A DNA stretch of 64,000 nt from Nonomuraea thailandensis (GCF_024172165.1 NZ_JAMZEB010000002.1:2439501-2503500), one strand, 5' to 3'. Counted from the stretch's first letter, positions 50,496-60,531 are shown. Program-made: numbers and translations. The notes: generated from the sequence alone by a model not told the origin.

Positions 50496-51791
50496 TCACT
50501 TCGCGACGTGCCCGACGCGGAAGAACCCGTCGGGGTCGTAGGCGCGCTTGACCTCGCGCAGCCGCCCGTAGTCCCCCTCCGTGTACGCCGCCGCGGTCCG
50601 CGACGGGTCCGCCAGGAAGTTCAGGAACGTCCCGCCGTTGGCGTACGGCCGCAACTCCTCGGCCAGCCCCGGCACCACGGTGTCCACGATCACCGACAGC
50701 CTGGTGGCGCGGTGGCTCACCGGCCCGGCGTCCGGCCCCGGCCGGCCCATCGCGCCGCCCCAGTGCCTGATCTCGATCGTCTGAGCCTGCTCCGAGGCGC
50801 GCACCAGCGCGTCGACGACCTCGCCGGGCACGGTGTCGAACATGTCCATGTGCCGGTTGGGCGTCCCGCCCATGGCCGCGGCGCCGTACGTGGTGGTCCG
50901 CGCTTCGTCCAGCAGCGCCGGCCCGGCCGCCGCGAACAGCGGCGCGAGCAGCTTCCCCGCCTCCTCGGCCGTCCCGGCGTGCAGGACCTTGAGCAGCACC
51001 ACGTGCCTGCCGCGCACCGCCGCCGGCACCTGCTCGTCGTCGGGCATGCGCTTGAGCACGACCGCCGTGCTGATCTCGTCGGGGGCGTCGTCGATCCAGG
51101 TCCGGTACGCCTCCAGCGTCCGCGCCGCCGCCTCGATGGGGAAGTACACGAACCCCGCGTACACCTCCGGGACCGGGTAGAGGCGGAACTCCAGCGACGT
51201 CACCACGCCGAACCCGCCACCGCCGCCCCGCAGGGCCCAGAACAGCTCGGGGTGGCTGTCGGGGCTCGCGGTCACGTGCCGCCCGTCCGCCAGCAGCACC
51301 TCGGCCCGCAGCACGCTGTCGGCCGCGAACCCGTGCTTGCGGGCCAGCCACCCGAGCCCGCCGCCGAGCGTGTAACCGGTGACGCCGACCGACGGCGCCG
51401 AGCCCGACAGCGGCGCCAGGCCGAACGGCGCGGCGGCGGCGATCACTTCGCTCCAGCGCGCCCCCGGCCCCACCCGGGCGATCCGGCGGGCCGGGTCCAC
51501 CAGCACCGACGCCATCGAGGAGGTCCTGACCAGGATGCCGCCGTCGCAGGGGGCGTGCGTGCCGTGCCCGGTGGCCTGGACCGCGAACGGGACCCCGTGG
51601 GCGCGGGCCGCCAGCAGCGCGACCCGGAGGTCGGCGACGCTCTGCGCCTCGGCGATCAGCGCCGGGCGGGAGTCCACGGCCGGGTTCAGCGAGCGGCGGG
51701 CCTCGTCGTAGCCGGCCTCGCCCGGCAGGTGCACGGTCCCGGTGAAGCCGGGGAGGAGGATCTCGTCCTGGATGCTGTACGGCTGGCTCAT
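50496..51791 (-). CDS. Berberine-bridge-type FAD-linked oxidoreductase
   Basis: This 431-residue protein has the PCMH FAD fold: AVQATGHGTHAPCDGGILVR (the His is a candidate for 8-alpha FAD attachment), SVGVTGYTLGGGLGWLARKH and ALRGGGGGFGVVTSLEFRL, ending YDPDGFFRVGHV. The Cys used for bicovalent FAD in classic BBE enzymes is not present in the GYTLGGG region, so attachment is probably single. It oxidises an alcohol, sugar or secondary metabolite. No signal peptide is seen. A 13-bp palindrome lies upstream. Confidence 0.88.
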   Translation of the reverse strand: MSQPYSIQDEILLPGFTGTVHLPGEAGYDEARRSLNPAVDSRPALIAEAQSVADLRVALLAARAHGVPFAVQATGHGTHAPCDGGILVRTSSMASVLVDPARRIARVGPGARWSEVIAAAAPFGLAPLSGSAPSVGVTGYTLGGGLGWLARKHGFAADSVLRAEVLLADGRHVTASPDSHPELFWALRGGGGGFGVVTSLEFRLYPVPEVYAGFVYFPIEAAARTLEAYRTWIDDAPDEISTAVVLKRMPDDEQVPAAVRGRHVVLLKVLHAGTAEEAGKLLAPLFAAAGPALLDEARTTTYGAAAMGGTPNRHMDMFDTVPGEVVDALVRASEQAQTIEIRHWGGAMGRPGPDAGPVSHRATRLSVIVDTVVPGLAEELRPYANGGTFLNFLADPSRTAAAYTEGDYGRLREVKRAYDPDGFFRVGHVAK

Positions 51792-51829
51792 CTGTCTGGC
51801 CCTTCTCTGCTCTGCTCCGTGATCTGAGA

Positions 51830-51842
51830 TCAGAGTGCTGGA
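51830..51842. promoter_or_regulatory. 13-bp palindrome upstream of BBE-type gene
   Basis: TGATCT-G-AGATCA, perfect 6-1-6, 39 bp upstream of the BBE start. It could be an operator for an unlinked regulator. Confidence 0.5.
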
Positions 51843-51999
51843 GGGCGCTTACGGTCGCGTTCCCGTCGCCTTACCGCCGCCCTTAAGGTCTCCAGGATCT
51901 TGCCGCCGGGCCGCCCGCGCATCGGCCGGCCGTCGCCGCCCCGGCTACGCCGCCGGTCGTACGGGGCGGGCTCCGTACTCCCCCAAGAGGACTTTTAGG

Positions 52000-52018
52000 T
52001 TAGGTAAGGCTAATCTAA
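52000..52018. promoter_or_regulatory. Strong DtxR/IdeR iron box upstream of siderophore SBP
   Basis: TTAGGTAAGGCTAATCTAA matches 17 of 19 consensus positions, and another TTAGG half lies 5 bp upstream (51995). It is 44 bp before the SBP start and is the best iron box in the window. Confidence 0.88.
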
Positions 52019-52061
52019 TATGCCGTCCATAAGGGCAAAGTCCGTCCCATGAGGAGAATCC

Positions 52062-53108
52062 ATGGCCAACGTCCCGCGACGTACCTTCGTCGCCCTCGGT
52101 GCCGCCGCTCTGCTCGGCGTCAGCGCCTGTGGCGGGACCGCCTCGCCCCCCGCCTCCTCGCCCGCCGCGCAGGCCCCGTCCTCCCAGGCCGCCTCGCAGG
52201 GCCCGTGGACCTGGACCGACGACCGCGGCAAGAACGTCTCCCTGCCGCAGCGCCCCCAGCGCGTCGTGGCCCAGTCGGCGGCGGCCGCCGCGCTGTGGGA
52301 CTTCGGCGTGCGGCCGGTCGGGGTCTTCGGCCCGCACAAGCTCAAGGACGGCGGGCGCGACCCGGAGGTGGGCGAGGTCGACATCACCAAGGTCGAGTCG
52401 ATCGGGAACGTGTGGGGCGAGTTCAACGTCGAGAAGTACGCCTCGCTCCAGCCTGACCTGCTGGTGGCGGGCATGTACGTCAAGGACGCGCTCTGGTACG
52501 TCCCGGAGCAGTCCATCGCGGCCGTCGACCAGATCGCCCCCACCGTCGGCGTGCAGCTCAGCGGCACGCCCCTGGTGCAGATCATCGAGAAGTACGGCCG
52601 GCTCGCCGCCGCGCTCGGCGCCGACCTGAACGCCGCGCCGGTGGCCGAGGCCAAGAAGCGCTTCGAGGACGCCGGCGCCGCGCTGAAGACGCTCGCCGCG
52701 GACAGGCCCGGCCTCAGCGTCATGATCGTCACGGGCACGCCGGAGTCGCTGTACGTGGCGTACCTGCCGGACCACCCCGACCTCAAGTACTGGGGCGACG
52801 ACCTGGGCCTCAAGATCGTCTACCCGGAGCGGCCGACGGAGAGCGAGGGCGGCTTCTGGGAGGTGCTGAGCTGGGAGAACGCCGACAAGTACCAGGCCGA
52901 CGTGATCCTGGTGGACGCGCGCTCCCAGTCCATGAAGATCGAGGAGATGGCCAAGAAGCCCACCTGGGCCAAGCTGCCCGCCGTCAAGGCCGGCCAGCTC
53001 TACCCGTGGCACGCCGCCGAGCGCTACAGCTACCTCGGCTACGCCAAGGTCATGGAGGAGCTGAAGACCAACCTGGACAAGGCGCGCGACGACGTCGTCA
53101 AGGAGTGA
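52062..53108 (+). CDS. Ferric-siderophore substrate-binding lipoprotein (FepB/FecB type)
   Basis: This 348-residue protein has both a twin-arginine-like start (PRRTFVALG) and a lipobox VSAC (Cys23), so it is a likely Tat-lipoprotein. Fold landmarks: LPQRPQRVVAQSAAAAALWD, YASLQPDLLVAGMYVKDALW, IAAVDQIAPTVGV and WAKLPAVKAGQLYPWHA. It binds an iron complex outside the membrane. There is no permease beside it; the FecCD pair at 19169-21216 or an unlinked system must serve it. Confidence 0.88.
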   Translation: MANVPRRTFVALGAAALLGVSACGGTASPPASSPAAQAPSSQAASQGPWTWTDDRGKNVSLPQRPQRVVAQSAAAAALWDFGVRPVGVFGPHKLKDGGRDPEVGEVDITKVESIGNVWGEFNVEKYASLQPDLLVAGMYVKDALWYVPEQSIAAVDQIAPTVGVQLSGTPLVQIIEKYGRLAAALGADLNAAPVAEAKKRFEDAGAALKTLAADRPGLSVMIVTGTPESLYVAYLPDHPDLKYWGDDLGLKIVYPERPTESEGGFWEVLSWENADKYQADVILVDARSQSMKIEEMAKKPTWAKLPAVKAGQLYPWHAAERYSYLGYAKVMEELKTNLDKARDDVVKE

Positions 53109-53583
53109 CGGGCACGATCTCGGCCCTGGTCAGGACGCCGTGCTCGATCGTGAGCAGGCCCACCGTGCCGTGCGGCTGGCGGCGGCGGTCGGTGGGGGAG
53201 CCCGGGTTGAAGATCCGCAGGCCGTCGCCCGACTCGTTGAGCGGGATGTGCGAGTGACCGAAGACCACCAGGTCCGCGTGCGGGAAGCGGCGCCGCATGC
53301 GGGCCAGCCGGCCCTTGGCCGGGCCGCTGTCGTGGATCATGCCGATCCGCAGCCCGTCCAGGGTCAGCTCCAGCGTCTCCGGGGCCACCACGTCGGGGCC
53401 GTCGTTGTTGCCCTTCACGACGTGGACGGGCGCGTACGCGGCCAGCTCCGCCAGCACCGAGGGCACGCAGACGTCTCCGGCGTGCAGGATGACGTCCGCG
53501 CCGCGCAGGTGCCCGGCCACCCGGGGCGGGCACCCGCGCCAGCGCCTGGGCGCGTGCGTGTCGGAGATCGCGACGACGTTCAC
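53098..53583 (-). CDS. YfcE/MJ0936-type metallophosphoesterase
   Basis: 161 residues, GTG start. Metal-ligand motifs of small calcineurin-like phosphodiesterases are all present: SDTH (7-10), HAGDV, GNND and GHSH, followed by FNPGSP. It hydrolyses phosphodiester or phosphomonoester bonds in the cytosol. Its end overlaps the convergent SBP stop by 11 bp. Confidence 0.88.
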   Translation of the reverse strand: MNVVAISDTHAPRRWRGCPPRVAGHLRGADVILHAGDVCVPSVLAELAAYAPVHVVKGNNDGPDVVAPETLELTLDGLRIGMIHDSGPAKGRLARMRRRFPHADLVVFGHSHIPLNESGDGLRIFNPGSPTDRRRQPHGTVGLLTIEHGVLTRAEIVPVTP

Positions 53584-53655
53584 CCGTCACTCATGCCCTG
53601 ACGCCACGCTCCCTCACCTCGGGGTCCGCGCTCTTCCACCTCCGGTCGGCGCCCC

Positions 53656-54087
53656 TCACCTCGGGATCGGCAGCTCCCGCAGGGGGTCGCCGCCGTCGAT
53701 GAACAGCCTGGCCCCTGCCCTGGTCGCCAGGGCGACACGATCGAGCAGGCGCCGCCCGGCCTCGGGACGCCGCCCGTCGAGCGCGCCGACGCGGACGGCG
53801 AACACCAGGTCGTACGGCTCCTCACCGGGCAGCAGGACGAAGTCCTCGCCCGCGACCTGGCGGACGCTCATGCGGCCGGCCGCGATCTCACCGGCGGCCG
53901 CCGCCCGCGCCTGCGCGATCGCGGTGGCGGACCTGTCGATGGCCAGGACGTGCCCGGCCCCGAGGCGGGCCGCCACGGCCCGGGCCGCCGCCCCCGGGCC
54001 GCAACCGATCTCCAGGACGCGGAAGTGCGGCTCCAGGGGGAGTGCGCTCACGATCGCGGCGAGGCGGGGCGACAGGCGTGTCGGCAT
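53656..54087 (-). CDS. Small class I SAM-dependent methyltransferase
   Basis: 143 residues. Motif I is VLEIGCGPGAAARAVAARLG and the acidic loop is VLAIDRSATAIAQARAAA; VRQVAGEDFVLLPGEEPYDL follows. It is short for the family, with no visible substrate domain, so the acceptor is unknown. It lies 121 bp from the SRPBCC gene on the same strand, separated by a 12-bp tandem repeat. Confidence 0.8.
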   Translation of the reverse strand: MPTRLSPRLAAIVSALPLEPHFRVLEIGCGPGAAARAVAARLGAGHVLAIDRSATAIAQARAAAAGEIAAGRMSVRQVAGEDFVLLPGEEPYDLVFAVRVGALDGRRPEAGRRLLDRVALATRAGARLFIDGGDPLRELPIPR

Positions 54088-54124
54088 GCCCAGCAGAATA
54101 GACCGGGACCGGGGTCCGCTGACA

Positions 54125-54154
54125 TCGGCCCGGACGTCGGCCCGGACGTCGGCC
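54125..54154. repeat. 12-bp tandem repeat in intergenic DNA
   Basis: TCGGCCCGGACG occurs twice and a half (54125, 54137, partial at 54149) in the 120-bp gap between the methyltransferase and SRPBCC genes. Confidence 0.7.
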
Positions 54155-54207
54155 GGCTACGGCGGGGCCGGCGCGCGGGAAGATCGGGATGCCCTTGCGG
54201 GAGGCGG

Positions 54208-54921
54208 TCACCCGGCGTGCAGTTCCTCCAGCCAGGCCCGCCACCGCGGCCCCTGATCCGCCCCGTCCTCGAACAGCAGATGCGAGGCGATCATGGATCC
54301 GCCGAACCCCTGCATGAACCGGTACATGCCGTCGCCCGCCCGGATGCCCAGCGTCTGGGAGTCGCGGTGGTACACGACCCCCTTCACCCCGCAGACCGCG
54401 GCCCGGTCGCCCACCGCGGGCACCCCGCCGAGAGCGGCGTACAACCTCTCCCACGCGACGGCCCAGTCCGTGACCGGCGGCCCGAACTCCGTGAGCGGCG
54501 TCGCCACCCGCCCCGCGAAGTGGCCCAGATACTCCACCAGCGTCGCGAAGTACATCTCCAGGCCCCGGGACATGGCCTCGAACTCGTCCTGCCAGTCGTC
54601 ACCCGGCAGGAATCCGCTGGTCACCATGCGGACGAGCGTGCTGCCCCGATCCCGCCCCTCGATCATGAACTCGTAGGCCACGAACCTCCCGTCATCGGCC
54701 TTGCCGCTGGAGTGGGCGAAGCGCCGGAGCGGCTCGGCGGCCGTGACGGCGGACGGCGGCAGCTCGACCTGGCCGAACGCGGTGCGGACGATCCCCTCGG
54801 CCACCTGCGTGCGCCCCATGAACCACGAGTCGATGCCCGGCCCCGTCGAGATGGCCTCCCAGACCTCCTCCGGGGTGGCCTCGACCGTGGCCTCCTGCGG
54901 CATGTCGAAGTCGCGGCCCAC
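54208..54921 (-). CDS. SRPBCC / AHSA1-like protein
   Basis: 237 residues with the START-like fold: VEATPEEVWEAISTGPGIDS, WFMGRTQVAEG and YEFMIEGRDRGSTLVRMVTSG. It is about 80 residues longer than single-domain AHSA1 proteins, with a C-terminal extra part (GMYRFMQGFGGSMIASHLLF). It probably binds a hydrophobic ligand. It follows directly on the ArsR gene (1-bp gap), a frequent ArsR-SRPBCC pairing in stress or detoxification loci. Confidence 0.82.
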   Translation of the reverse strand: MGRDFDMPQEATVEATPEEVWEAISTGPGIDSWFMGRTQVAEGIVRTAFGQVELPPSAVTAAEPLRRFAHSSGKADDGRFVAYEFMIEGRDRGSTLVRMVTSGFLPGDDWQDEFEAMSRGLEMYFATLVEYLGHFAGRVATPLTEFGPPVTDWAVAWERLYAALGGVPAVGDRAAVCGVKGVVYHRDSQTLGIRAGDGMYRFMQGFGGSMIASHLLFEDGADQGPRWRAWLEELHAG

Positions 54922-54922
54922 C

Positions 54923-55516
54923 TCAGCGCTCCCTCTTCGCGGTCACGGAGGGGTGGACCGCCACGACCAGCCGGTGCTCGCGCCCGCCCTCAGCGGACTC
55001 GTCGTGATATTTGCTGATCAGGGAGGTCACGCACTGGGTCAGCTCCTCGGCGAACGCCGCCCGGTCCGCCGCCGACGCGAAGCGCACCTCGCCGTCGACG
55101 GCGAACGTCGCCACCCGCTTCTGCGCCTTGGCGGCGCCGGTGACCAGGGCGCCGACATCGCGTACGAGCTGCGCCGCCAGCGCCAGCAGCCAGCGGGCCG
55201 ACAGCCGGTCGGGCGACCTGGCGGGGTCGGGCTGCACCGAGGCCAGCGCGGTGGGGGAGATCACGAACGAGGCCGCCGTGGCCTGCATCACGCGCTCGGT
55301 GACGTTGCCCTTCCTGCGCTCCTCGACCAGCTCCACCAGGCCGTGCCGCTCCAGCGTGCGCAGATGGTAGTTGACCTTCTGCCTGGCCAGGCCCACCTTG
55401 GCCGCCAGCGAGGTCGCCGAGCCCGGCTCCACCAGCTCGGCCAGCAGTCTCGACCGCATGGGGTCGAGCGACGCCTCGGCGGCCGCGGCGTCCTCGATCA
55501 CCGCCACATCGTGCAT
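54923..55516 (-). CDS. ArsR-type winged-helix regulator
   Basis: 197 residues from ATG 55516. The wHTH is at about 15-80: DPMRSRLLAELVEPGSATSL, AAKVGLARQKVNYHLRTLER and HGLVELVEERRKGNV. The helical C-terminal part contains no metal cysteines, so it probably senses something other than metal. A short palindrome lies 18 bp upstream. Confidence 0.85.
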   Translation of the reverse strand: MHDVAVIEDAAAAEASLDPMRSRLLAELVEPGSATSLAAKVGLARQKVNYHLRTLERHGLVELVEERRKGNVTERVMQATAASFVISPTALASVQPDPARSPDRLSARWLLALAAQLVRDVGALVTGAAKAQKRVATFAVDGEVRFASAADRAAFAEELTQCVTSLISKYHDESAEGGREHRLVVAVHPSVTAKRER

Positions 55517-55533
55517 GGTCAAACGATCGCACC

Positions 55534-55547
55534 GACAAAAAAGATTG

Positions 55548-55549
<2 letters not shown>
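55534..55549. promoter_or_regulatory. Palindrome upstream of the ArsR gene
   Basis: GACAA-AAAAGA-TTGTC, perfect 5-6-5, in the 31-bp gap between the sigma factor stop and the ArsR start. It is AT-rich compared with its surroundings. Probable autoregulatory site. Confidence 0.5.
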
Positions 55550-56782
<1,233 letters not shown>

Positions 56783-56783
<1 letters not shown>

Positions 56784-56815
56784 CAGCCCCCCTCGTCAAT
56801 GTGGATCACCAGCAT
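56783..56815 (-). pseudogene. Remnant of the YCII/DGPF gene that normally precedes ECF42
   Basis: ATG 56815, preceded by GGGAGGTG, encodes MLVIHIDEGG then TGA overlapping the sigma ATG. The string resembles the first strand of YCII-related proteins (MKYMLLIH-like). It may be all that is left after deletion of the partner gene, or a leader peptide now coupling translation to sigma. Confidence 0.45.
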
Positions 56816-56934
56816 GTACGTCACCTCCCACATCCTAGGGGGGCCCACCGACCGGACATCAGGGAAATACCAGCTCAGCGGCCGGACGGCCGATCGCCTC
56901 CGGCCTCCACGCCGGGGCCCTCTAGGCTCGTACC

Positions 56935-57753
56935 GTGCGAACCCCTGACCTGCCCGCCATCGCCGGCCGGCTGGCCGCGGTGCCCGGCGTGATCGCCGTC
57001 GTGCTCGGAGGCAGCCGCGCCCGCGGCACCCACCGCCCCGACAGCGACATCGACCTCGGCCTCTACTACCGTGGCCGGCTCGACGTGGCCGGGCTGCGCG
57101 CGCTCGCGCGGGAGGTGACGGGCCAGGACACGGACGTGACCGAGCCCGGCGGCTGGGGCCCGTGGGTGGACGGCGGCGGCTGGCTCACCGTGGACGGATG
57201 GCGGGTGGACTGGATCTACCGCGACCTCGACCGCGTGCACCGGATCTGGCGCGACTGCCTGGACGGCCACTACGAGATCGGCGTCCAGGCCGGTCACCCG
57301 CTGGGCTTCTACTCCCACGCCTACGCCGGTGAGGTGGCGCTCTGCCAGGTGCTCGCCGACCCGGCCGGTGAGCTGGCCACGCTGCGGGAGGAGACCGCGC
57401 ACTACCCGCCGGCCCTGCGCAAGGCCCTGATCGCGGGGCTGTGGGAGTGCGACTTCGCGCTGATGACGGCCCGGTACGGCGCAGCCGGACGGGATCCGGC
57501 GTACGCGGCGGGGGCGCTGTTCCGCGCGATCGGCGTGGCCTGCCAGGCGCTGCACGCCGCCGACGGGGCCTGGCTGATCAACGAGAAGGGCATGGTCGCC
57601 GCCGCCGACCGGCTGCCGTCGGCGCCGGAGGGGTTCGGGGAGCGGGCGCAGGCGCTGCTCGCGGGCGTCGGGAGCACGCCGGAGGAGATCACCCGCACCA
57701 TCGACGCGGCGGCCGGGCTGGTCGCCGACGTCCGAGAGGCCTGCGGCGCCTGA
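56935..57753 (+). CDS. Nucleotidyltransferase-domain protein
   Basis: 272 residues, GTG start. The pol-beta-type NT motif is clear: GGSRARGTHRPDSDIDLGLY (GS...DxD). A third acidic residue candidate lies in WRVDWIYRDLDRVH. The C-terminal half is helical (DUF4037-like). It may transfer nucleotide to a small molecule or protein; an aminoglycoside-type role is possible but unproven. It is divergent from the ECF42 gene. Confidence 0.82.
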   Translation: MRTPDLPAIAGRLAAVPGVIAVVLGGSRARGTHRPDSDIDLGLYYRGRLDVAGLRALAREVTGQDTDVTEPGGWGPWVDGGGWLTVDGWRVDWIYRDLDRVHRIWRDCLDGHYEIGVQAGHPLGFYSHAYAGEVALCQVLADPAGELATLREETAHYPPALRKALIAGLWECDFALMTARYGAAGRDPAYAAGALFRAIGVACQALHAADGAWLINEKGMVAAADRLPSAPEGFGERAQALLAGVGSTPEEITRTIDAAAGLVADVREACGA

Positions 57754-57774
57754 AGCGGGCGGCGGCGGCGGCGG

Positions 57775-58668
57775 TCAGGCCGGGCACTCCGGCGGCAGCT
57801 TGAGCATGGGGAACTCCAGCCGCAGTGAAGCGTCCGCGGGAAGGACGATCGCGCGGGCCCACGGGTCGCTCGCCCAGCAGGCGGGCAGCAGGAAGTAGCG
57901 CTGGTTGGAGTGGAGCAGCAAGTGCAGGCCGCGGTACCGATAGCGGTACATCGCGCCGGGGTCCGGCAGCGCGGTCTCCTCGATCCCCAGGCTTTCCAGA
58001 TGCAGCCGCCGCGCCGAGTAGACCACCGTGCTGGGCAGCGCTCCCGGATCGGAGCGGTACGCGATGGCCGCCTTCATGCCGTCCTGCTGCGCGAGCTCGC
58101 TGACCGTCCACAGCAGCAGTACCAGGAGGAGCACCACGCACAGGGTGCGCTGGAGCAGCTGGTCGGCGGTGGAGACGACGTGCCGCGCACTGACTCTCTG
58201 ATACAGGGAGAGGCCGTAGACGAGCACGAAGACGCCGAGCCCCAGGCTGATGGGCACGGCGTGGGACGGCAGGCGCAACCGTCCGTTCATGGCCGCCAGG
58301 CCCATGCCGACGCCCGCGAACCCGAGCACCGCCAGGACCGCGATCACCCGCTTCACGGCGGTGCAGTGCCTGTCCGCGCACCGGACCACCCACCCGTGCG
58401 CGAGCGGCGCGACCAGGGCCAGCACCAGGAGCACGATCAGCGGTTCCACCGCCAGGGTGACGCTGCGCAGCACGTAGTCCTGGAAGGACAGGCCCAGGAT
58501 GCTGTGGTCCAGGCCGAGTTGCCCGTACATGGTGTTGGCGCGTACGGCCCCGAAGTACATCAGGATCGCCGCGATGAAGGTGGTCGGTGTCACGACGTGC
58601 GCCAGGACGGCCCACGCGCGGGTGAGGTCCTGGCCGGTGCCGCCGCCTTCGTCCGGGGGCGCGCTCAC
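57775..58668 (-). CDS. Hypothetical multi-pass membrane protein
   Basis: 297 residues, GTG start overlapping the stop of the preceding lipoprotein (GTGA). Five or so hydrophobic helices are visible (AVLAHVVTPTTFIAAILMYF; LIVLLVLALVAPLAHGWVV; VIAVLAVLGFAGVGMGLA; CVVLLLVLLLWTVSEL), then a soluble C-terminal domain of about 95 residues. I recognise no family. Coupling to a secreted lipoprotein suggests an envelope complex. Confidence 0.65.
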   Translation of the reverse strand: MSAPPDEGGGTGQDLTRAWAVLAHVVTPTTFIAAILMYFGAVRANTMYGQLGLDHSILGLSFQDYVLRSVTLAVEPLIVLLVLALVAPLAHGWVVRCADRHCTAVKRVIAVLAVLGFAGVGMGLAAMNGRLRLPSHAVPISLGLGVFVLVYGLSLYQRVSARHVVSTADQLLQRTLCVVLLLVLLLWTVSELAQQDGMKAAIAYRSDPGALPSTVVYSARRLHLESLGIEETALPDPGAMYRYRYRGLHLLLHSNQRYFLLPACWASDPWARAIVLPADASLRLEFPMLKLPPECPA

Positions 58669-59477
58669 GACTCGGCGGGGGCCGGGCCGTCGTCCTCCTG
58701 CGGGGTGGAGCCGTCCTCCCCGGACGTCTCGGCCGGGTCGCCGGTGTCCGTCGGGCCGGGCTCGGGCTCCGTGGGCTCCACGGGCTCCTCCGAGGAGTGC
58801 TCGTCGTTCGTGGGGGACTCTTCGCCGGAGGGTGATCCTCCGTCCGGCGAGGACTCCGTCGTGGTGGGCGGCGACGTGACGGTCGCGCACTCCGGCAGAG
58901 TGGCGGGATCGGACGCCAGCGAGCACGCGTCGCCCAGGAACTCCTTGGGGATGCCGCCGAGCTCCCCGAGATCGGCCCAGGCCTCCTTGGCGCTCCCGGC
59001 GTCGCCCAGGGCGAGGGCGGCGGTCAGTTTCGATTCGTTGAGCATCCGCAACATCGCCGGGCGCATCGGCGCGGGAATGTCTTCGGCCTGCTGCTCCGCC
59101 TCGCGGACGGTGCCGCTCGCCTGCCGCCACTGTCGCTGGTTGGCCTCCGCCGCGGCTTTGCACACCTTCGCGACCGCCTTCTCGCCGTCCGTGCCGCCAC
59201 CGGAGGCCACCTGGCCCATCTTTTGCGCCGTACCCGCGAAGTCGCCCTCCTTCAGCATTCTCTTGCAGTCCAGCCCCACCTGAGCCGTGGCTTCGGGCAG
59301 GTCCCCGCTGCCTTCGGTCGGCAGCTCGTCGTCCGCGGTGATGGTCGGCCCTGGCTGCGTCTGCCCGGGAGCGGCGGGTCCCGCCTGCCCCGCCCCGCCC
59401 TGGCCGTCCGCGCAGCCGCCCGTGAGTAGTGCGGCGGCGGCGAACACCGTCGCCACGGCCGGCCAGGTCATCTTCAC
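58665..59477 (-). CDS. Hypothetical lipoprotein with acidic Pro/Ser/Glu-rich tail
   Basis: 270 residues from GTG 59477 (GGGGAG upstream) or ATG 59471. The signal ends in a lipobox-like TGGC. The middle is a helical domain (LDCKRMLKEGDFAGTAQKMG, VCKAAAEANQRQWRQASGTV) with two cysteine pairs. The last 70 residues are a disordered Glu/Ser/Pro/Gly tail. It is coupled to the membrane protein gene and the role is unknown. Confidence 0.65.
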   Translation of the reverse strand: MKMTWPAVATVFAAAALLTGGCADGQGGAGQAGPAAPGQTQPGPTITADDELPTEGSGDLPEATAQVGLDCKRMLKEGDFAGTAQKMGQVASGGGTDGEKAVAKVCKAAAEANQRQWRQASGTVREAEQQAEDIPAPMRPAMLRMLNESKLTAALALGDAGSAKEAWADLGELGGIPKEFLGDACSLASDPATLPECATVTSPPTTTESSPDGGSPSGEESPTNDEHSSEEPVEPTEPEPGPTDTGDPAETSGEDGSTPQEDDGPAPAES

Positions 59478-59592
59478 CGTTCTCCCCCGAGAGCTCGCCG
59501 GTATCAGGGCAGGTCGTACCGCGCCGGAGCGGGACCCACGCCCGCGCGACGCGCCGATCACCAATTCCTGGCGAAATCCTTGGCATGAAACA

Positions 59593-59604
59593 TCAGATGT
59601 CTGA
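59593..59604. promoter_or_regulatory. Palindrome before the lone ABC ATPase gene
   Basis: TCAGA-TG-TCTGA, perfect 5-2-5, 21 bp upstream of the ATG in a locally AT-rich stretch (ctgataaatta). Likely promoter/operator. Confidence 0.4.
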
Positions 59605-59625
59605 GGACCTGATAAATTACCCGGC

Positions 59626-60531
59626 ATGATCGTAGTCTCGCGCCCAGCCGACCACGGCCCCGTGTTGCGGGCCGACTCCGTGGCGCTCGTCCGCGACGGC
59701 CGCCACCTGCTGCGCGACATCTCGCTCACCGTCGACCCCGGCGAGCACTGGGCGCTGCTCGGGGCGAACGGCGCCGGCAAGAGCACGCTGCTCGGCCTGC
59801 TGGGCGCCGTGACCCATCCCAGCCGCGGCGTGGTCGAGGTGCTCGGGCGCACCATGGGCCGGGTGGACGTGCGCGAGCTGCGCTCGTACCTGGGGCACGT
59901 CAACCCGCGCCACACCCCTGACGGGCCGCTGCGGGTGCGGGACGTGGTGCTGACCGGGCTGACCAACACCGCCGCGCCCGTGCCCCGCTGGGCGCCCACG
60001 GAGCAGGAGAGCGAGCGGGCCGACCGGCTGATCGCGATGCTCGGCATGAGCCGCCGGGCGCAGGCCACGTGGGCCACCCTGTCCCAGGGGGAGCGGGGGC
60101 GCGCGCTCATCGCCCGCGCGCTCATGCCGCAGCCCCGGCTGCTGCTGCTCGACGAGCCGGCGACCGGGCTCGACCTGGCCGCCCGCGAGCAGTTGCTGGC
60201 CAGCATCGACGCGCTGCGCGCCCGGCACTCCTCGCTGGCCACCGTGCTGGTCACGCACCACCTGGAGGAGCTGCCCGCCACCACCACGCACGCCATGCTG
60301 CTGCGCGACGGCCGCTGCCTGGCGGCCGGCCCGGTCGCGGACGTGCTGACCAGCGAGCTGGTCAGCGCCTGCTTCGAGCATCCGGTACGCCTGGTCCGCA
60401 GCGACGACGGCCGCTGGGCCGCCCGCGCCGAGCCCGTTCCCGCCGCCATGCCCGATGAGCCCGCCCCCGCCGCCATGCCCGATGAGCCCGCCCCCGTCGC
60501 CATGCCCGGCGAGCCGGCGCCCGTCCCCTGA
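59626..60531 (+). CDS. Stand-alone ABC ATPase with repeated C-terminal tail
   Basis: 301 residues. Walker A GANGAGKST (46-54), signature LSQGE (152-156), Walker B LLLLDEP (D176-E177), H-loop LVTHH. The sequence resembles ModF-like or iron-type single ATPases. No permease is adjacent. The last 35 residues are a Pro/Ala tail made of about three copies of a 9-residue unit (AAMPDEPAP), absent from ordinary family members. It could power an unlinked importer, for example the ATPase-less FecCD pair, but that is speculative. Confidence 0.82.
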   Translation: MIVVSRPADHGPVLRADSVALVRDGRHLLRDISLTVDPGEHWALLGANGAGKSTLLGLLGAVTHPSRGVVEVLGRTMGRVDVRELRSYLGHVNPRHTPDGPLRVRDVVLTGLTNTAAPVPRWAPTEQESERADRLIAMLGMSRRAQATWATLSQGERGRALIARALMPQPRLLLLDEPATGLDLAAREQLLASIDALRARHSSLATVLVTHHLEELPATTTHAMLLRDGRCLAAGPVADVLTSELVSACFEHPVRLVRSDDGRWAARAEPVPAAMPDEPAPAAMPDEPAPVAMPGEPAPVP

